NCBI GenBank assembly: GCA_009602725.1
Contig: WELB01000131.1
Location: 1 to 12,937, forward strand
Direction of reading: 5' to 3'
Length of the DNA stretch: 12,937 nucleotides
Origin: Spirogloea muscicola
Lineage: Eukaryota > Streptophyta > Zygnematophyceae > Spirogloeales > Spirogloeaceae
Shown: positions 1 through 7,585 of the stretch, piece by piece
Layout: the number at the start of each line of letters is the position of its first letter
How positions within the stretch are numbered: position 1 is the first letter of the stretch
Notes under the pieces: generated by a model
The model's database searches: none
Told to the model about the DNA's origin: nothing
The model's input: only the letters and a program-made list of their open reading frames with translations
Position numbers and translations under genes: made by a program

Positions 1-28
1 CCCTAAACCCTAAACCCTAAACCCTAAA
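1..28. repeat. Telomere, four perfect CCCTAAA repeats
   Basis: Four exact head-to-tail CCCTAAA units begin at base 1. They are followed by degenerate units (CCTTGAA, then CCTTTTAATCCC) to about position 50. This is the plant and green-algal telomere unit, TTTAGGG on the other strand, in the orientation expected at the left end of a chromosome. The window therefore starts at or inside a telomere, and everything to the right is subtelomeric. Only 28 perfect bases are present, so the assembly probably stopped inside the array. Confidence 0.95.
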
Positions 29-408
29 CCTTGAACCTTTTAATCCCTTTAGAGTTTTTGCAAAGTTTGCATTATCAGCCCTTTTTTAGCATCAAATCCT
101 GACCCATATAGCTAGACTTTTTTCATTTGCACCTTAGACTTTGCATTACAGGTCATATTTCTTGAACTTGATACCTATCTGACAACTAGTCAGAAGATGT
201 GAAGTTTCTCTGCGTTATCCTCATACCTCACCTCAAGAGCCTTGGCTGTCATCCTAGACTTTTTGCTTCACGCTTTATCAAAGTTCCATGATGCTTGTCA
301 TGTATTTGGCAATGCTCCTTGCAAGGAGGACAATTTGAGGGTTCTTTGTTGTGGAGGAAGCTCATGCTGAATCTTGCCAATGTCAAGCGAAGATCTATCA
401 GAGTCTTG
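29..408. other. AT-richer telomere-proximal spacer and 3' flank of the RBBP5 gene
   Basis: This spacer is richer in A and T than the gene beside it and shows no exon-like reading frame that I can support. Open frames here, such as the minus-strand one at 249-440, are short and match nothing I recognise. Most of it is probably the 3' untranslated region of the minus-strand RBBP5-like gene, with the remainder being the junction to the telomere. Confidence 0.5.
146..150 (-). terminator. Candidate TGTAA polyadenylation signal for the RBBP5-like gene
   Basis: The minus strand reads TGTAA here. TGTAA is the usual polyadenylation signal of chlorophyte algae, located shortly upstream of the cleavage site. 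It lies about 260 bases beyond the stop codon at 409-411, a plausible 3' UTR length, and would put transcript cleavage roughly 100 bp from the telomere repeats. A five-base motif occurs by chance, so this is suggestive only. Confidence 0.35.
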
Positions 409-2433
409 TCAAAGCAGTGTGTCAGGCTTGATATTGCCATTTGCCGTTAGTGGCATGGGAAGTTCAGCCTCTAGTACCGCTGCTAAGTAGTGAAGGCCAC
501 TCTCAGACGTGTCCGAGTCTGAATATGCAGCTACCCTCTCGACCTCCATGACATCTACCTCCTCGTCTTCGTCTGCCCTCCTTGGCTTGGCCTGCACAAC
601 AAACCATGGTATCATGAGGCAAAAAATAGAGTGCCTGCTTTTGAAGCACAAAGCCTGCCTGCATCTCATAGGATTTTACCGCTGAGTTGTTGCGAACAAT
701 TCGTGCAGCCTTCCTTGAGCTGCAGCCATGTGATGATTTATCACCCACCCGTTTCATAGCATGTGCAGCGGCCCACCCCAAGTATGGGGAGCATAAAGCT
801 TGTAAGGAAAATGCGTGTATATTAAGAGATGGGGAGGCCATGTGTGGCCAAGTACAAAGGCAAGCACATTGTAAGGGGTCACGGGAGGCAGTCACCTTGT
901 CCTCATCCGGCAGGATATCAAACTCGTCCTCTCTCTCAACATACTCTTCATTTTCCTCAAGCTCCTTGAAGTCGGGGGCAAAGGCGCTCCAGTTCTCGGT
1001 GTAGTCCTTCGCCCATATGAACACGACCCCGGAGTGCTGAGATACAGAGGCTGCTATTGGCCGTGTGGGGTGCCACGCCAAGTCCTGGACAGCCTCCTTG
1101 GGTCCCTCGAGGATCTTCACCAGCTGCCCAAATTCTCGGTTCCAGATGTGGATCTTGTGCTCCCCCTTCCCTGCCGCTGCTCCCACTACGTACTCATCGT
1201 CCCCGCTGAAGCAGGCGCTGCGCCAGTGAGGGCGGTTAACGGCGTCCTGGTAGTCCTTGACAAATCTGAGCAGGACCGGCTTCAACAGCTCCTCGTTCAC
1301 TCCCTCAGCCTTCTTCCTCTTGTTGATGGTCTCCACATCCTTCTTGACCAGGTCGGCCACAATCGCTGCAGGACTTGCATATCCGTGGAGCTTGTTCTCG
1401 TACGAGCGAATTACGCGGTCAGTGGAGCTGGCCAGAAGCCACTTGCCGGAGCGGCTGAGGGCGAGATGGCGTACGCAGGCGCCGCCTGGGATGGAGTGCA
1501 CCGCATACACCTGATTGGACTCAGTTCCGACCACCAGGACCTCGCCCCGCGTCGTCCCCACGTACACCAGGTCCCCGGCCTTGTTAAATACCGCTGGCAC
1601 GGCTGCAGCCGCCTGAACCTGGCCTTGTACTGCTTGTACGGCCTGGACTGCTGGGGCCTGCGGAGGCGCCTGGGGCCCCGCCAGTGACTCGGCGGTGGGA
1701 AGCATGCGCACGGCCCCCGAGGTGAGGTTGAGGTGCAAGGGAGGGCTGCCCAAGGGGGACACGAGGCAGCGGTGGTAATCACTTGGGTGCGTACGCGCTT
1801 GCAGAGCCACGGCGTCCAGCTTGAGAGTGACCTCCGGAGCGCCTCCCCTCTCGACATCCCACAGGGCCAGCTGGCGGTCAGCCGAGGCTACCAGGAGCTT
1901 GCGCCCGCATTTGCTCCAGCTCACGCTGGTGACAGCGGCTGCGGTGCTTGCACCCCTCTCCGAGCAGAGCTCCCGCACGACACCCCGTGTGTCCAGGTCC
2001 CAGATGACGCTTGCGCCATCCGCACAGCCAGCTTTGACAAACCAGCGGGCCCAGCACGGGCAGTCGGCATCAGCAACTGGGAGGAGCCAGGAAGTGCGAG
2101 TGCTTTGCAGAAGCGGGGATTAGTGAACAGGAGCTGCGTGGCCGCTAAAGGAGCAGTGGAGTTTTTAGGGTTTGGAACAGGGGTCCAGCAGGGTGGTGGA
2201 GTGTACCTGCCAGCAGGGTGCCACGGCGGTTGAAGGCGATGCAGCGGGCAAACCCGTGCTCGAGGTACTCCTCCACAACCTCGGGGAAGCCGCTCTGGAA
2301 GGGGTCTGCGAGCGGGGCGGCGCAGCGAAGGGCGGGGGCTCAGAGGGGAGGGGCCAGGAGCATGCGGGCAGGGGAGGAGGGCCAGCAGCGGCGGGGTAGG
2401 GAGGCGGCGGCGACCAAGGAGGCTCAGGTTCAT
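409..2433 (-). CDS. RBBP5: RBBP5/Swd1-like WD40 subunit of COMPASS H3K4 methyltransferase, four exons
   Basis: This is the core WD40 scaffold of SET1/MLL (COMPASS) complexes, which methylate histone H3 lysine 4 in the nucleus; the plant form is called RBL. Exons are 2433-2415, 2305-2207, 2031-896 and 591-409. All introns (109, 175 and 304 bp) are GT-AG and in phase, giving 478 residues, close to family length. The start MNLSLL followed by DPFQSGFPEVVEEYLEHG matches plant homologues, which supports ATG 2433. WD blades include SVIWDLDTRG and LALWDVE. The family-specific run WAKDYTENWSAFAPDFKELE lies at about residues 378-397, followed by the acidic EEYVEREDEFD segment (401-411; Ash2L-binding region in animals). 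Exon 4 carries DEEVDVMEVE (427-436), the position of the WDR5-binding motif. An alanine- and glutamine-rich low-complexity insert sits mid-protein. Identification comes from recalled family sequences, not from a search. Confidence 0.93.
835..880 (-). repeat. Family R repeat fragment inside RBBP5 intron 3
   Basis: On the minus strand this stretch reads ATGTGCTTGCCTTTGTACTT followed by GGCC. The same core occurs at 7201-7232 on the plus strand and at 12740-12772 on the minus strand. It lies wholly inside the third intron of the RBBP5-like gene (592-895), ending about 15 bases from the splice donor. It is the shortest copy in the window, with only the conserved core retained. Confidence 0.7.
2161..2177 (+). 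repeat. Short telomere-like tract in RBBP5 intron 2
   Basis: The plus strand reads GTTTTTAGGGTTTGGAA, which contains TTTAGGG followed by a partial second unit. It sits within intron 2 (2032-2206) of the RBBP5-like gene. At this length it may be chance, but it matches the telomere unit and lies about 2.1 kb from the true telomere. Confidence 0.3.
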
Positions 2434-2639
2434 GGCCGGCGGGGACTGGCGGGCGGCGGAGGCGCGGGGGCCGCTGGAGCGCGAGGCGGCGGAGCACGGG
2501 AGGCCGGGCGGCGGCAGGGGTGCGCCTCGCGCCCCGGCCCCGCCCCGGAGGCCGCGGCAGCATGGAGCGGCTCTGGGGAAGGAGGCGAGCCGTGGTCATG
2601 TGTTGGAAAGGGAAGCCGCAGCCAGCTATCGTACACTAG
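2434..2639 (-). promoter_or_regulatory. GC-rich 5' flank, likely RBBP5 promoter and 5' UTR
   Basis: These roughly 200 bases upstream of the RBBP5 start codon are strongly GC-rich and CpG-rich, unlike the DNA beyond them. I see no clear TATA box. The interval is squeezed between the gene and a retroelement remnant that begins near 2640, so the promoter is either very compact or runs into repeat-derived DNA. The role is inferred from position and composition only. Confidence 0.4.
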
Positions 2640-2905
2640 TGCAAGCAGAAGCTAGTGCCTGCTGGTTGCGCTCCCAGGCACTCGCGATACACCAGCATGC
2701 TGGGCGTGCATTAGGCCAGGCTGATGGCTACCGTGGTCGTGGTCCGCCTCCTCACCTTAGCTTGTCAAGTATGCATGTGCTCACTCGAGGATATTTAGTG
2801 CCCCCTTTAGCCAACTCTCAACACCCCGTTACCAGGACATCCGCAAGGCTAGGATTGGCCTCCCTTTTAAATCTATGTGCACCGCGCGCCCTCTCTCTGG
2901 TTTGA
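2640..2905 (+). mobile_element. Retrotransposon 3'-end remnant (family A, copy 1)
   Basis: Translated in the plus direction from about 2666, this gives RSQALAIHQHAGRALGQADG and ends in VLTRGY near 2800. The minus-strand copy ending at 3262 gives RSQALALHQRAGRALSQASG and also ends in VLTRGY. The ORF end is followed by a shared tail, TTGGCCTCCCTTTT then TGTGCACCGCGCGCCCTCTC (2855-2897), also found at 3128-3180, 10967-11010 and 11355-11403. Nothing upstream of the last 45 or so codons is present, so the copy is 5'-truncated. It lies immediately beyond the RBBP5 promoter region. Confidence 0.7.
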
Positions 2906-2944
2906 AGCTATGCGACGAGTATGCCTACACAACGCGAAGCCATA

Positions 2945-3090
2945 TGCTAAGGGGGTCTGAGGCCGGTTAACAGGGGTTACTGAGTGCCTCAAGTGTGACC
3001 ACTTCATTCGCTGTGTGCTTAAGCGCACTCTCTGGCCCATTCGAAACTTGAGAATGCTGTTGTCTGGGCTAGCCTCTCACGGCCAACGCC
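2945..3090 (+). repeat. Module M copy, decayed
   Basis: GGGGTTACTGAGTGCC at 2977-2992, the later run CACTTCATTCGCTGTGTGCTT, and the TGGCCCATTCGAA box near 3033 match the unit at 11153-11230 base for base over much of their length. The right end, GGGCTAGCC-TCTCAC-GGCC near 3065, is a mutated form of the module's terminal hairpin. It is followed by GATGAGCTGGCTAAGG, which recurs at about 12693. No coding potential is seen. Confidence 0.6.
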
Positions 3091-3127
3091 CGATGAGCTG
3101 GCTAAGGAAGAGAATGCTCGCCCATAG

Positions 3128-3840
3128 AGAGAGAAGGTGCGCGGGGCTCATGAATTGAAAGGGAGGCCAATTCAAGCCAATACATTGTTCAGGCAGAGTC
3201 GAGTGCAGACTAAACAATGCTACATAATACGGAGACCTAATCTAAGGTACCTAAGATGACATTAGTACCCACGGGTGAGCACAAACAAATCTGACAAGCT
3301 AACTTGGGGAGCTGGAGCGCCGCCACGAAAGCCGGAGGCCTGACTTAGAGCGCGCCCTGCACGTTGATGAAGAGCCAATGCTTGCGAGCGCTGCAAACTA
3401 AGCGAGAGCCGCATTCTATAATATGCAACTAAGGCCTGCGGAATGCTGGAGTGGCCCAAGCTGCCCCCCCGACTTCGACGACGCGCATCAACCAGCCGGG
3501 CCAGATGCTGGATCAGGGAGGACCATTTCACGCCGTAGCCTCCATAGATATCCATGGCACACGGGTAAAGATGGTCCCCTCGAGGATGATCATGGTAGTG
3601 CCGCTCCTTCTTGCGCTCCGCGCTGGACGTGGCCCAGCCAGACACGGTTGACGTTGGTGCGCCAGCCTTGTATGCGTCGATCAGTACCACGTCCAAGAGC
3701 AGACGAGGCCCACCGCCCCGCGGGGTAGCGACCACGTCCAGACGCCGCACGTATGGCTTGCCGCGCCTTGAGGAGATTGGCATGATCCCAGACACCTCCA
3801 TCGCCGGATGATATCCCGCCTCTCGCACAATGCCCATAGA
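3128..3840 (-). mobile_element. Retrotransposon 3'-end remnant with endonuclease-like C-terminal ORF (family A, copy 2)
   Basis: This is the longest copy of the family. The minus-strand frame is open from about 3840 to the stop at 3262 and covers about 190 residues, beginning GIVREAGYHPAMEVSGIMP. Next come RRLDVVATPRGGGPRLLLDV, an AERKKERHYHDHP stretch and LYPCAMDIYGGYG, ending in VLTRGY. The layout of an Asp, a second Asp 15 residues later, then Lys and Tyr resembles the PD-(D/E)XK nuclease region after the reverse transcriptase of some non-LTR elements. Here the usual Pro-Asp is Leu-Asp. No reverse transcriptase YxDD region is present. The tail from 3261 to 3128 is noncoding and holds TTGGCCTCCCTTTCAATTCA on the minus strand. 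The family assignment is inference. Confidence 0.65.
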
Positions 3841-3844
3841 GAAG

Positions 3845-3900
3845 AGGGGCTGGCAAAGCCAGCCCAAAAAGAATGGACAATGCCCAAAGCCAAAGGAAAA
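3845..3900 (-). repeat. Module M hairpin end, perfect 8-bp stem
   Basis: GGGCTGGC (3847-3854), AAA, then GCCAGCCC (3858-3865) form a perfect 8-bp stem. The hairpin is followed by AAAAAGAATGGACAATGCCC. The same order (hairpin, then AAAAAGAATGAACA) is seen at 12394-12426, so this is the end of an M module in minus orientation. It abuts the 5' end of retroelement copy 2. Confidence 0.65.
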
Positions 3901-4085
3901 GGTGCCAGAAAAGGACTACACTGTAAGACACGAGACGATGCAGATGGAAGCTCAACACCCGCAAGTGAGCAGCATCATGTCAGAGAAACTCGCTACAGGG
4001 AAAGAGGCACTCCGCCGAGACCATCGCCCTCTACTGGGATCTTCGAAATAATAGTCCAAAAGCCGGCCAAGGAGGGGGCTTCAGT
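3901..4085. other. No gene seen; repeat-flanked spacer
   Basis: The plus-strand frame from 3808 stays open across this interval and runs on into the repeats to 4536. Its translation follows the repeat structure and shows no domain. The base composition is mixed and no RNA gene is visible. I regard the open frame as chance. Confidence 0.4.
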
Positions 4086-4142
4086 ATCCACGACTGGACA
4101 CATGCATACACAACAAGCTAACTTTGGGAGCACCGCCACTGA
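4086..4142 (-). mobile_element. Short family A retroelement fragment (copy 3)
   Basis: ACAACAAGCTAACTTTGGGA followed by GCACCGCCACTGAA aligns with CTGACAAGCTAACTTGGGGA and GCGCCGCCACGAAAG at 3290-3333. The surrounding CACGACTGG and CACGGGTG also line up. The fragment corresponds to the last few codons of the family A ORF on the minus strand and is truncated on both sides. Confidence 0.5.
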
Positions 4143-4149
4143 AGAGCTC

Positions 4150-4690
4150 AGTCCCCTTACTCTTTCTGTGACCCCTTCGAATTTCGTTCACTTCTTTTCG
4201 GGGCTGGCCACTCACAGCCATCGCCCTCTACTGGAAGCGTCTTCTCCTCACTGGCCACGGCAGCCAGTAGCCCAGCTAATGACGAGAAGCAAGCTGGCTG
4301 TTTGGCCTTTACAGCCCTGGGCTGGCCATCACAGCCATCGCCCTTTACTGGAAGAGTCTGCCTCTATTTCACAGCCCTCAGCCCCGTCTAGGAACTGTCC
4401 TTTCTTTCATCTGGGCTGGCCAACCACAGCCATCGCCCTTTACTGGGAGAGGTCTCCTCTCTTTAACGGCCGCCGCCCCCATTTGGGGAGCTTTTCTTAT
4501 TTACCTTGTTGCATTTCACAGCTCCGCCCCCTTTGACAGAGCTGCTTCGTCCTCTTCTGGAAGAACGTGACTTGTGAAAGGCCAGCGCACAACAGAGACA
4601 AGGTCCACAAGAGGCGGGAAGTGGACATCATCCAGGCTGGCCAATCACACCCATCGCCCCTATTGGAAGATGTCCATCTATACATAAAAG
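4150..4690 (+). repeat. Array of module M ends, GGGCTGGCC-CACAGCCATCGCCC units
   Basis: The unit GGGCTGGCC, a short loop, CACAGCCATCGCCCT, then TACTGGAAG starts at 4201, 4319 and 4413, with a decayed form at 4635 (CAGGCTGGCCAATCACACCC). The gap between starts varies (118, 94 and 222 bases), so this is not a strict satellite. Each unit can form a short GGCTG/CAGCC hairpin. The left edge has ACCCCTTCGAATTTCGTTCA (4171-4190), matching the box before the hairpin in other M copies. Open frames through this stretch translate the repeat and are not genes. Confidence 0.7.
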
Positions 4691-5100
4691 CAAGCGATCA
4701 CTGAGGATGGCTGCTCAATAAAACCTGACTAGTAGCAAAGAAGAAGCAGCTCTGCTGGAGGGGCGAGCCGTCCCTGCCGATAGCCGAGGGGGGCCAGCCG
4801 GGAAAGAAGCGCACACGGAAGAAGGTGTGAAGTGCACGAAAATGTCGTGCTGAGCGTCGCTAGCGCGGGCGGCTCTTCCCCTGTTCCCTTTGCTCCCATG
4901 CAGCGCACAAGCTCTAGCCCAGCAACCCGCCTGGTGCACCCTTGGCTGGCTTCCGCAGCCACTCGTCATCATCAACCACCGCCCTCTCTCCTCGGTTTGT
5001 ATTCTCTAACGTTGCCGTACACAGCCAACCTCCCTGCTGGGCATACACACATCTTTTCCTGCTGGGCAAGGGCTCCGGGCAATCACCCCCCCTTGATGTG
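4691..5100. other. No gene supported
   Basis: Several short frames overlap on both strands but none shows a recognisable motif or an exon-like boundary pattern. Faint M-like traces remain, such as GGCTGGCTTCCGCAGCCACT near 4942. I see no RNA gene. Confidence 0.4.
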
Positions 5101-5190
5101 TTGACCCAGGTTACAAATCGAGTCAATTTGCAGTGAGTGATGTACGTCATCAGATGCGCTTGCCTCCGCATTTGGCCACTTTGGCCAAAT
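5101..5190 (+). repeat. Family R repeat copy
   Basis: TTGACCCAGGTTACAAATCG, AGTCAATTTGCAGT, GATGTACGTCATCAGATGCG and CTTGCCTCCGCATTTGGCCA follow one another and align along their length with the reverse complement of 12738-12823. TTGAC (5101-5105) and GTCAA (5122-5126) keep the hairpin stem seen in that copy. The core is more diverged here than in the other copies. Confidence 0.65.
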
Positions 5191-5679
5191 ACTGCAAACA
5201 CGTAATCTGCCCACCCCCTGCCATTGCTGTGCCCCATTTGAAAAGCATCCTATGTATTCTCTTGTAATGTCTCTATGCTACGGGACCCGCGGCCATGGCT
5301 CAGGCTTGTTGTGTGTGCACGGTCCTGCTTCCTAGAATCAGGGTGCAGCACTGTGCAAGCACACCTCTCAAGTCAGGTCTGCGTGAACATTATCAGCAAC
5401 TATTGACTGTTTGCTTCAGTGGATCACAACAGCTGTAGACTGCTTGCACTACATCACTTTCGGGCTGGACCATCCACCGTGCCACACATTGGCGAGTTTC
5501 GGTGGACGTCAGCTTGACTGAGGCTCACATAAACGGCACAACGATGGCCGTCTTCAGAGAGCTGTTCATCGAACATCAAGGCAAGGAGCAACATAATGTT
5601 GTGCGTCGAAAATGTAGTAAAGACTGTGCTTGCTGAGAGCAGCTTGCAGCACACCTTTTATGAGGTCGCTGCCAAGAAG
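5191..5679. other. No gene seen; 3' flank of the REC114-like gene
   Basis: This lies downstream, in the minus direction, of the stop codon at 5680 and probably holds that gene's 3' UTR. No domain-like frame is seen. There is no TGTAA on the minus strand within it; the nearest is at 5111-5115, about 565 bases from the stop. The real transcript end is therefore unclear. Confidence 0.4.
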
Positions 5680-7034
5680 TCACACGAAGAAAATCTTAGT
5701 CCACGGGCGTGCTGCAAAGGTATTCCACCTCTGCCAATGCAGAAATTTGCAGATATATGGAGTCAATCTCACTTTGAGAAATCTTGTACATTCTTTCAGA
5801 GGCCTCGGACACAGGGGATCACCGGGGCCTTGTGTCGAGTCTGAAAAATGACCGATGGCTCTGATCTCATCAGCGAGCTGAACCTCCAACTCGAGCCACG
5901 TGGCCTCCACCCTTTGCAGGAGTTCTGCGGGGAATAAGCTGGGACGCTCTCGGTCATTTGCAGGCCTGTATGCACAGCACGTAAAGACATCCTGCGTGCC
6001 AAGAGTGGCCTGCTTCTAGCATGGTTTTGCAGCTGTGATCACCTGCAAATCGAGGATCCAAAAGGCAGGCCTGCAATGATGGCTCTGTTGTTGCTCGACT
6101 GTTCGGTTGACTCTGCAGCTGCGTATGACAAGTTCTGCCACTATCCAGATCAGTGGTTCGATGGTCGCTGATGTTGCCCTCCGCAGGCTGGGCATCCCAG
6201 AAGCCAGTTGGTGCATCCGCGGCCAGCCGTGCTGACTGGCTTGTCGGCTTAAATTGCAGCTGCCTGGTAGCGTGCCAGCGTCGCATATCTTTTCCAGCAA
6301 TTTCCACTAGATGTGTCTCCTGTGCATGCAACATCCAAGAGGGTGAGGCTGAAGATCTGTTTCTCGAGTCGTTGCTAAGTCATCCGTCCAGAGCGGCTTC
6401 AGACGTCGTGACTGACGCCATATGTTGCAAAGAACGAGATTGCATTGACCATGTGATGCATACATGTATGAGCTTGAAGCACTCATCGGCAGCGGTGCAA
6501 TCGTCAAAGCGGATCATGCAGCGGCGCGCACCCAGGCCATCCCGATAGTCTGTCAAGCAGTAGCGCATCAGCAGAACTCTGCTTTGCTCCGCCCAGCCTG
6601 CTGCGGACGGCGGAATGGTTGCGGCAGTGGAGCTCATGCGAGGGCGAAGAAGAGTGATATCTGATATGTAGTGGTGCTCCTGCATGCATGGCGATAGCAG
6701 CTGATCAGCATCGACCTATGGAGGGGCCAGCTCGAAAGGGGCCAAGACCAGCGAGTGCAGCGAGGCACGGACAGGCAAAGGTGGGCGGCGCCACAACAGC
6801 GCTGCTGGGCACGCGAGGCATGGAGTTGTGCGCGCAGCGCACATAGGTGTAGGAGCCCCCGACGATGGTGAGAGTGGAGGTAGCGGAGTCGGGGCGGCTA
6901 AGGAGGGAGAGCGTGAGGGGCTCGAGGTCGCTGCTACAGAGCCAGGTGGCCGGCGGCGGGGCGGTGGAGGAGGCGGGGGGAGAGACGGGCGCGAGCTTGG
7001 CCAAGCGGACGCGCCACAGGCGCGGGCGCGACAT
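5680..7034 (-). CDS. Putative REC114/PHS1-like meiotic recombination protein, four-exon model
   Basis: REC114/PHS1 proteins act with MEI4 to license meiotic DNA breaks and pairing. The model is 7034-6843, 6679-6450, 6374-6043 and 5924-5680, all GT-AG and in phase, giving about 332 residues. Exon 1 ends STLTIVGGSYTY and exon 2 opens EHHYISDITLL, a join expected of a PH-like domain. Then comes LMRYCLTDYRDGLGARRCMI with RFDDCTAADECFKLI, resembling the end of the PHS1 PH fold. The C-terminal LLDPRFAELLQRVEATWLEL (about 245-264) resembles the short helical segment at the end of REC114. The exon 3/4 join is phase 1 on both sides and falls within that motif. The exon 2/3 junction is the least certain: 6464 is another donor but leaves no matching acceptor phase. 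Identification rests on remembered motifs and is tentative; the presence of a spliced coding gene is firmer. Confidence 0.5.
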
Positions 7035-7170
7035 GGGCCCCGTGCTCCCTTCAGCTCATCTGACTTCCTACTGCTGGCAGGGGGGGTACATATCTATAGC
7101 GCACAGTCTGCCTAGCCTGTGGCTCCGCTGATGTAGTCACAAACACCCTCTGTAAGCATCTGGCTGGCTT

Positions 7171-7252
7171 TTCAGCCTTATAACTTAAGTAGATCTTTAG
7201 ATGTGCTTGCCTTTGTACTTGGCCATTTGGCCTACGTTCGTTTCCAAAATAC
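7171..7252 (+). repeat. Family R repeat copy upstream of the REC114-like gene
   Basis: AGTAGATCTTTAGATGTGCT, TGCCTTTGTACTTGGCCATT and TGGCCTACGTTCGTTTCCAA follow one another. They align nearly base for base with the reverse complement of 12725-12785, which reads TGTAGATTTTTAGATGTGCT, TGCCTTTGTACCTGGCCATT, TGGCCTAC. The two copies are in opposite orientation about 5.5 kb apart. A GGCTG/CAGCC hairpin (7162-7177), like the M module end, lies just before it. The copy begins about 140 bases upstream of the REC114-like start codon at 7034. Confidence 0.75.
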
Positions 7253-7585
7253 ATCCTTCTTATAGTATCAGCAGCCGCCGTTGGCGCGGGGCGGCCTGGG
7301 GCCGGCGGCCCCGCCACCATCCACCGCCTGCCCGGCACCCCTGCCTGGGGCCCCGCCTCATCCTCAACACGCCGCGAGACGAGCCGGGGGAGCGGCTACT
7401 TTCCCTGACCGGCGGCTTGGAGTCTCTAGCCCAGTGCCTCCAAAGAAGGCGGCCGCTGATTTCAAAAGGGCGGCTTTGGAAAGCCAGCCAGATGCATACG
7501 GAGGTGTTCACTACATTCGCATTCGACAGTGAATGTGGCCATCGTTCGGAGGATGAGATCTCTTTGGCAGCTCCATGATTCTTAA
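7253..7585 (+). other. GC-rich island with a coding-like frame, identity unknown
   Basis: GC content jumps at about 7270-7400, as it does in the first exons of the three genes here. The plus-strand frame 7281-7532 ends with KKAAADFKRAALESQPDAYG and GVHYIRIRQ before its stop; another plus frame runs to 7578 with GLESLAQCLQRRR. I cannot choose between frames or recognise either. It could be an exon of a decayed gene or the upstream edge of retroelement copy 4, which starts right after it. Confidence 0.25.

Noticed and set aside
1034-1687. 217-codon plus-strand frame opposite RBBP5
   Set aside because: It is antisense to the main RBBP5 exon, and the GC-rich coding bias keeps the opposite strand open.
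503-1978. Treating this single frame as the whole RBBP5 gene
   Set aside because: Family-conserved N- and C-termini lie in separate exons, and the frame's own tail runs into intron 3. The spliced model restores both ends in phase.
2978-4190. tRNA-derived SINE with pol III A and B boxes in module M
   Set aside because: TTCGAA-containing boxes (3035, 4176, 11217) recall a B box, but no convincing A box at the right spacing and no tRNA-like fold were found.
4198-4475. CRISPR-like array
   Set aside because: Spacing is irregular, the units differ, and the context is eukaryotic.
3808-4536. 242-codon plus-strand frame
   Set aside because: Its translation follows the M repeat units (repeated THSHRPLLE-like segments), so the frame comes from repeats and not from a gene.
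5865-5875. CTGATGAG on the minus strand as a hammerhead ribozyme core
   Set aside because: It lies in a coding exon (Ala-Asp-Glu), with no GAAA core or closing stems at suitable distance.
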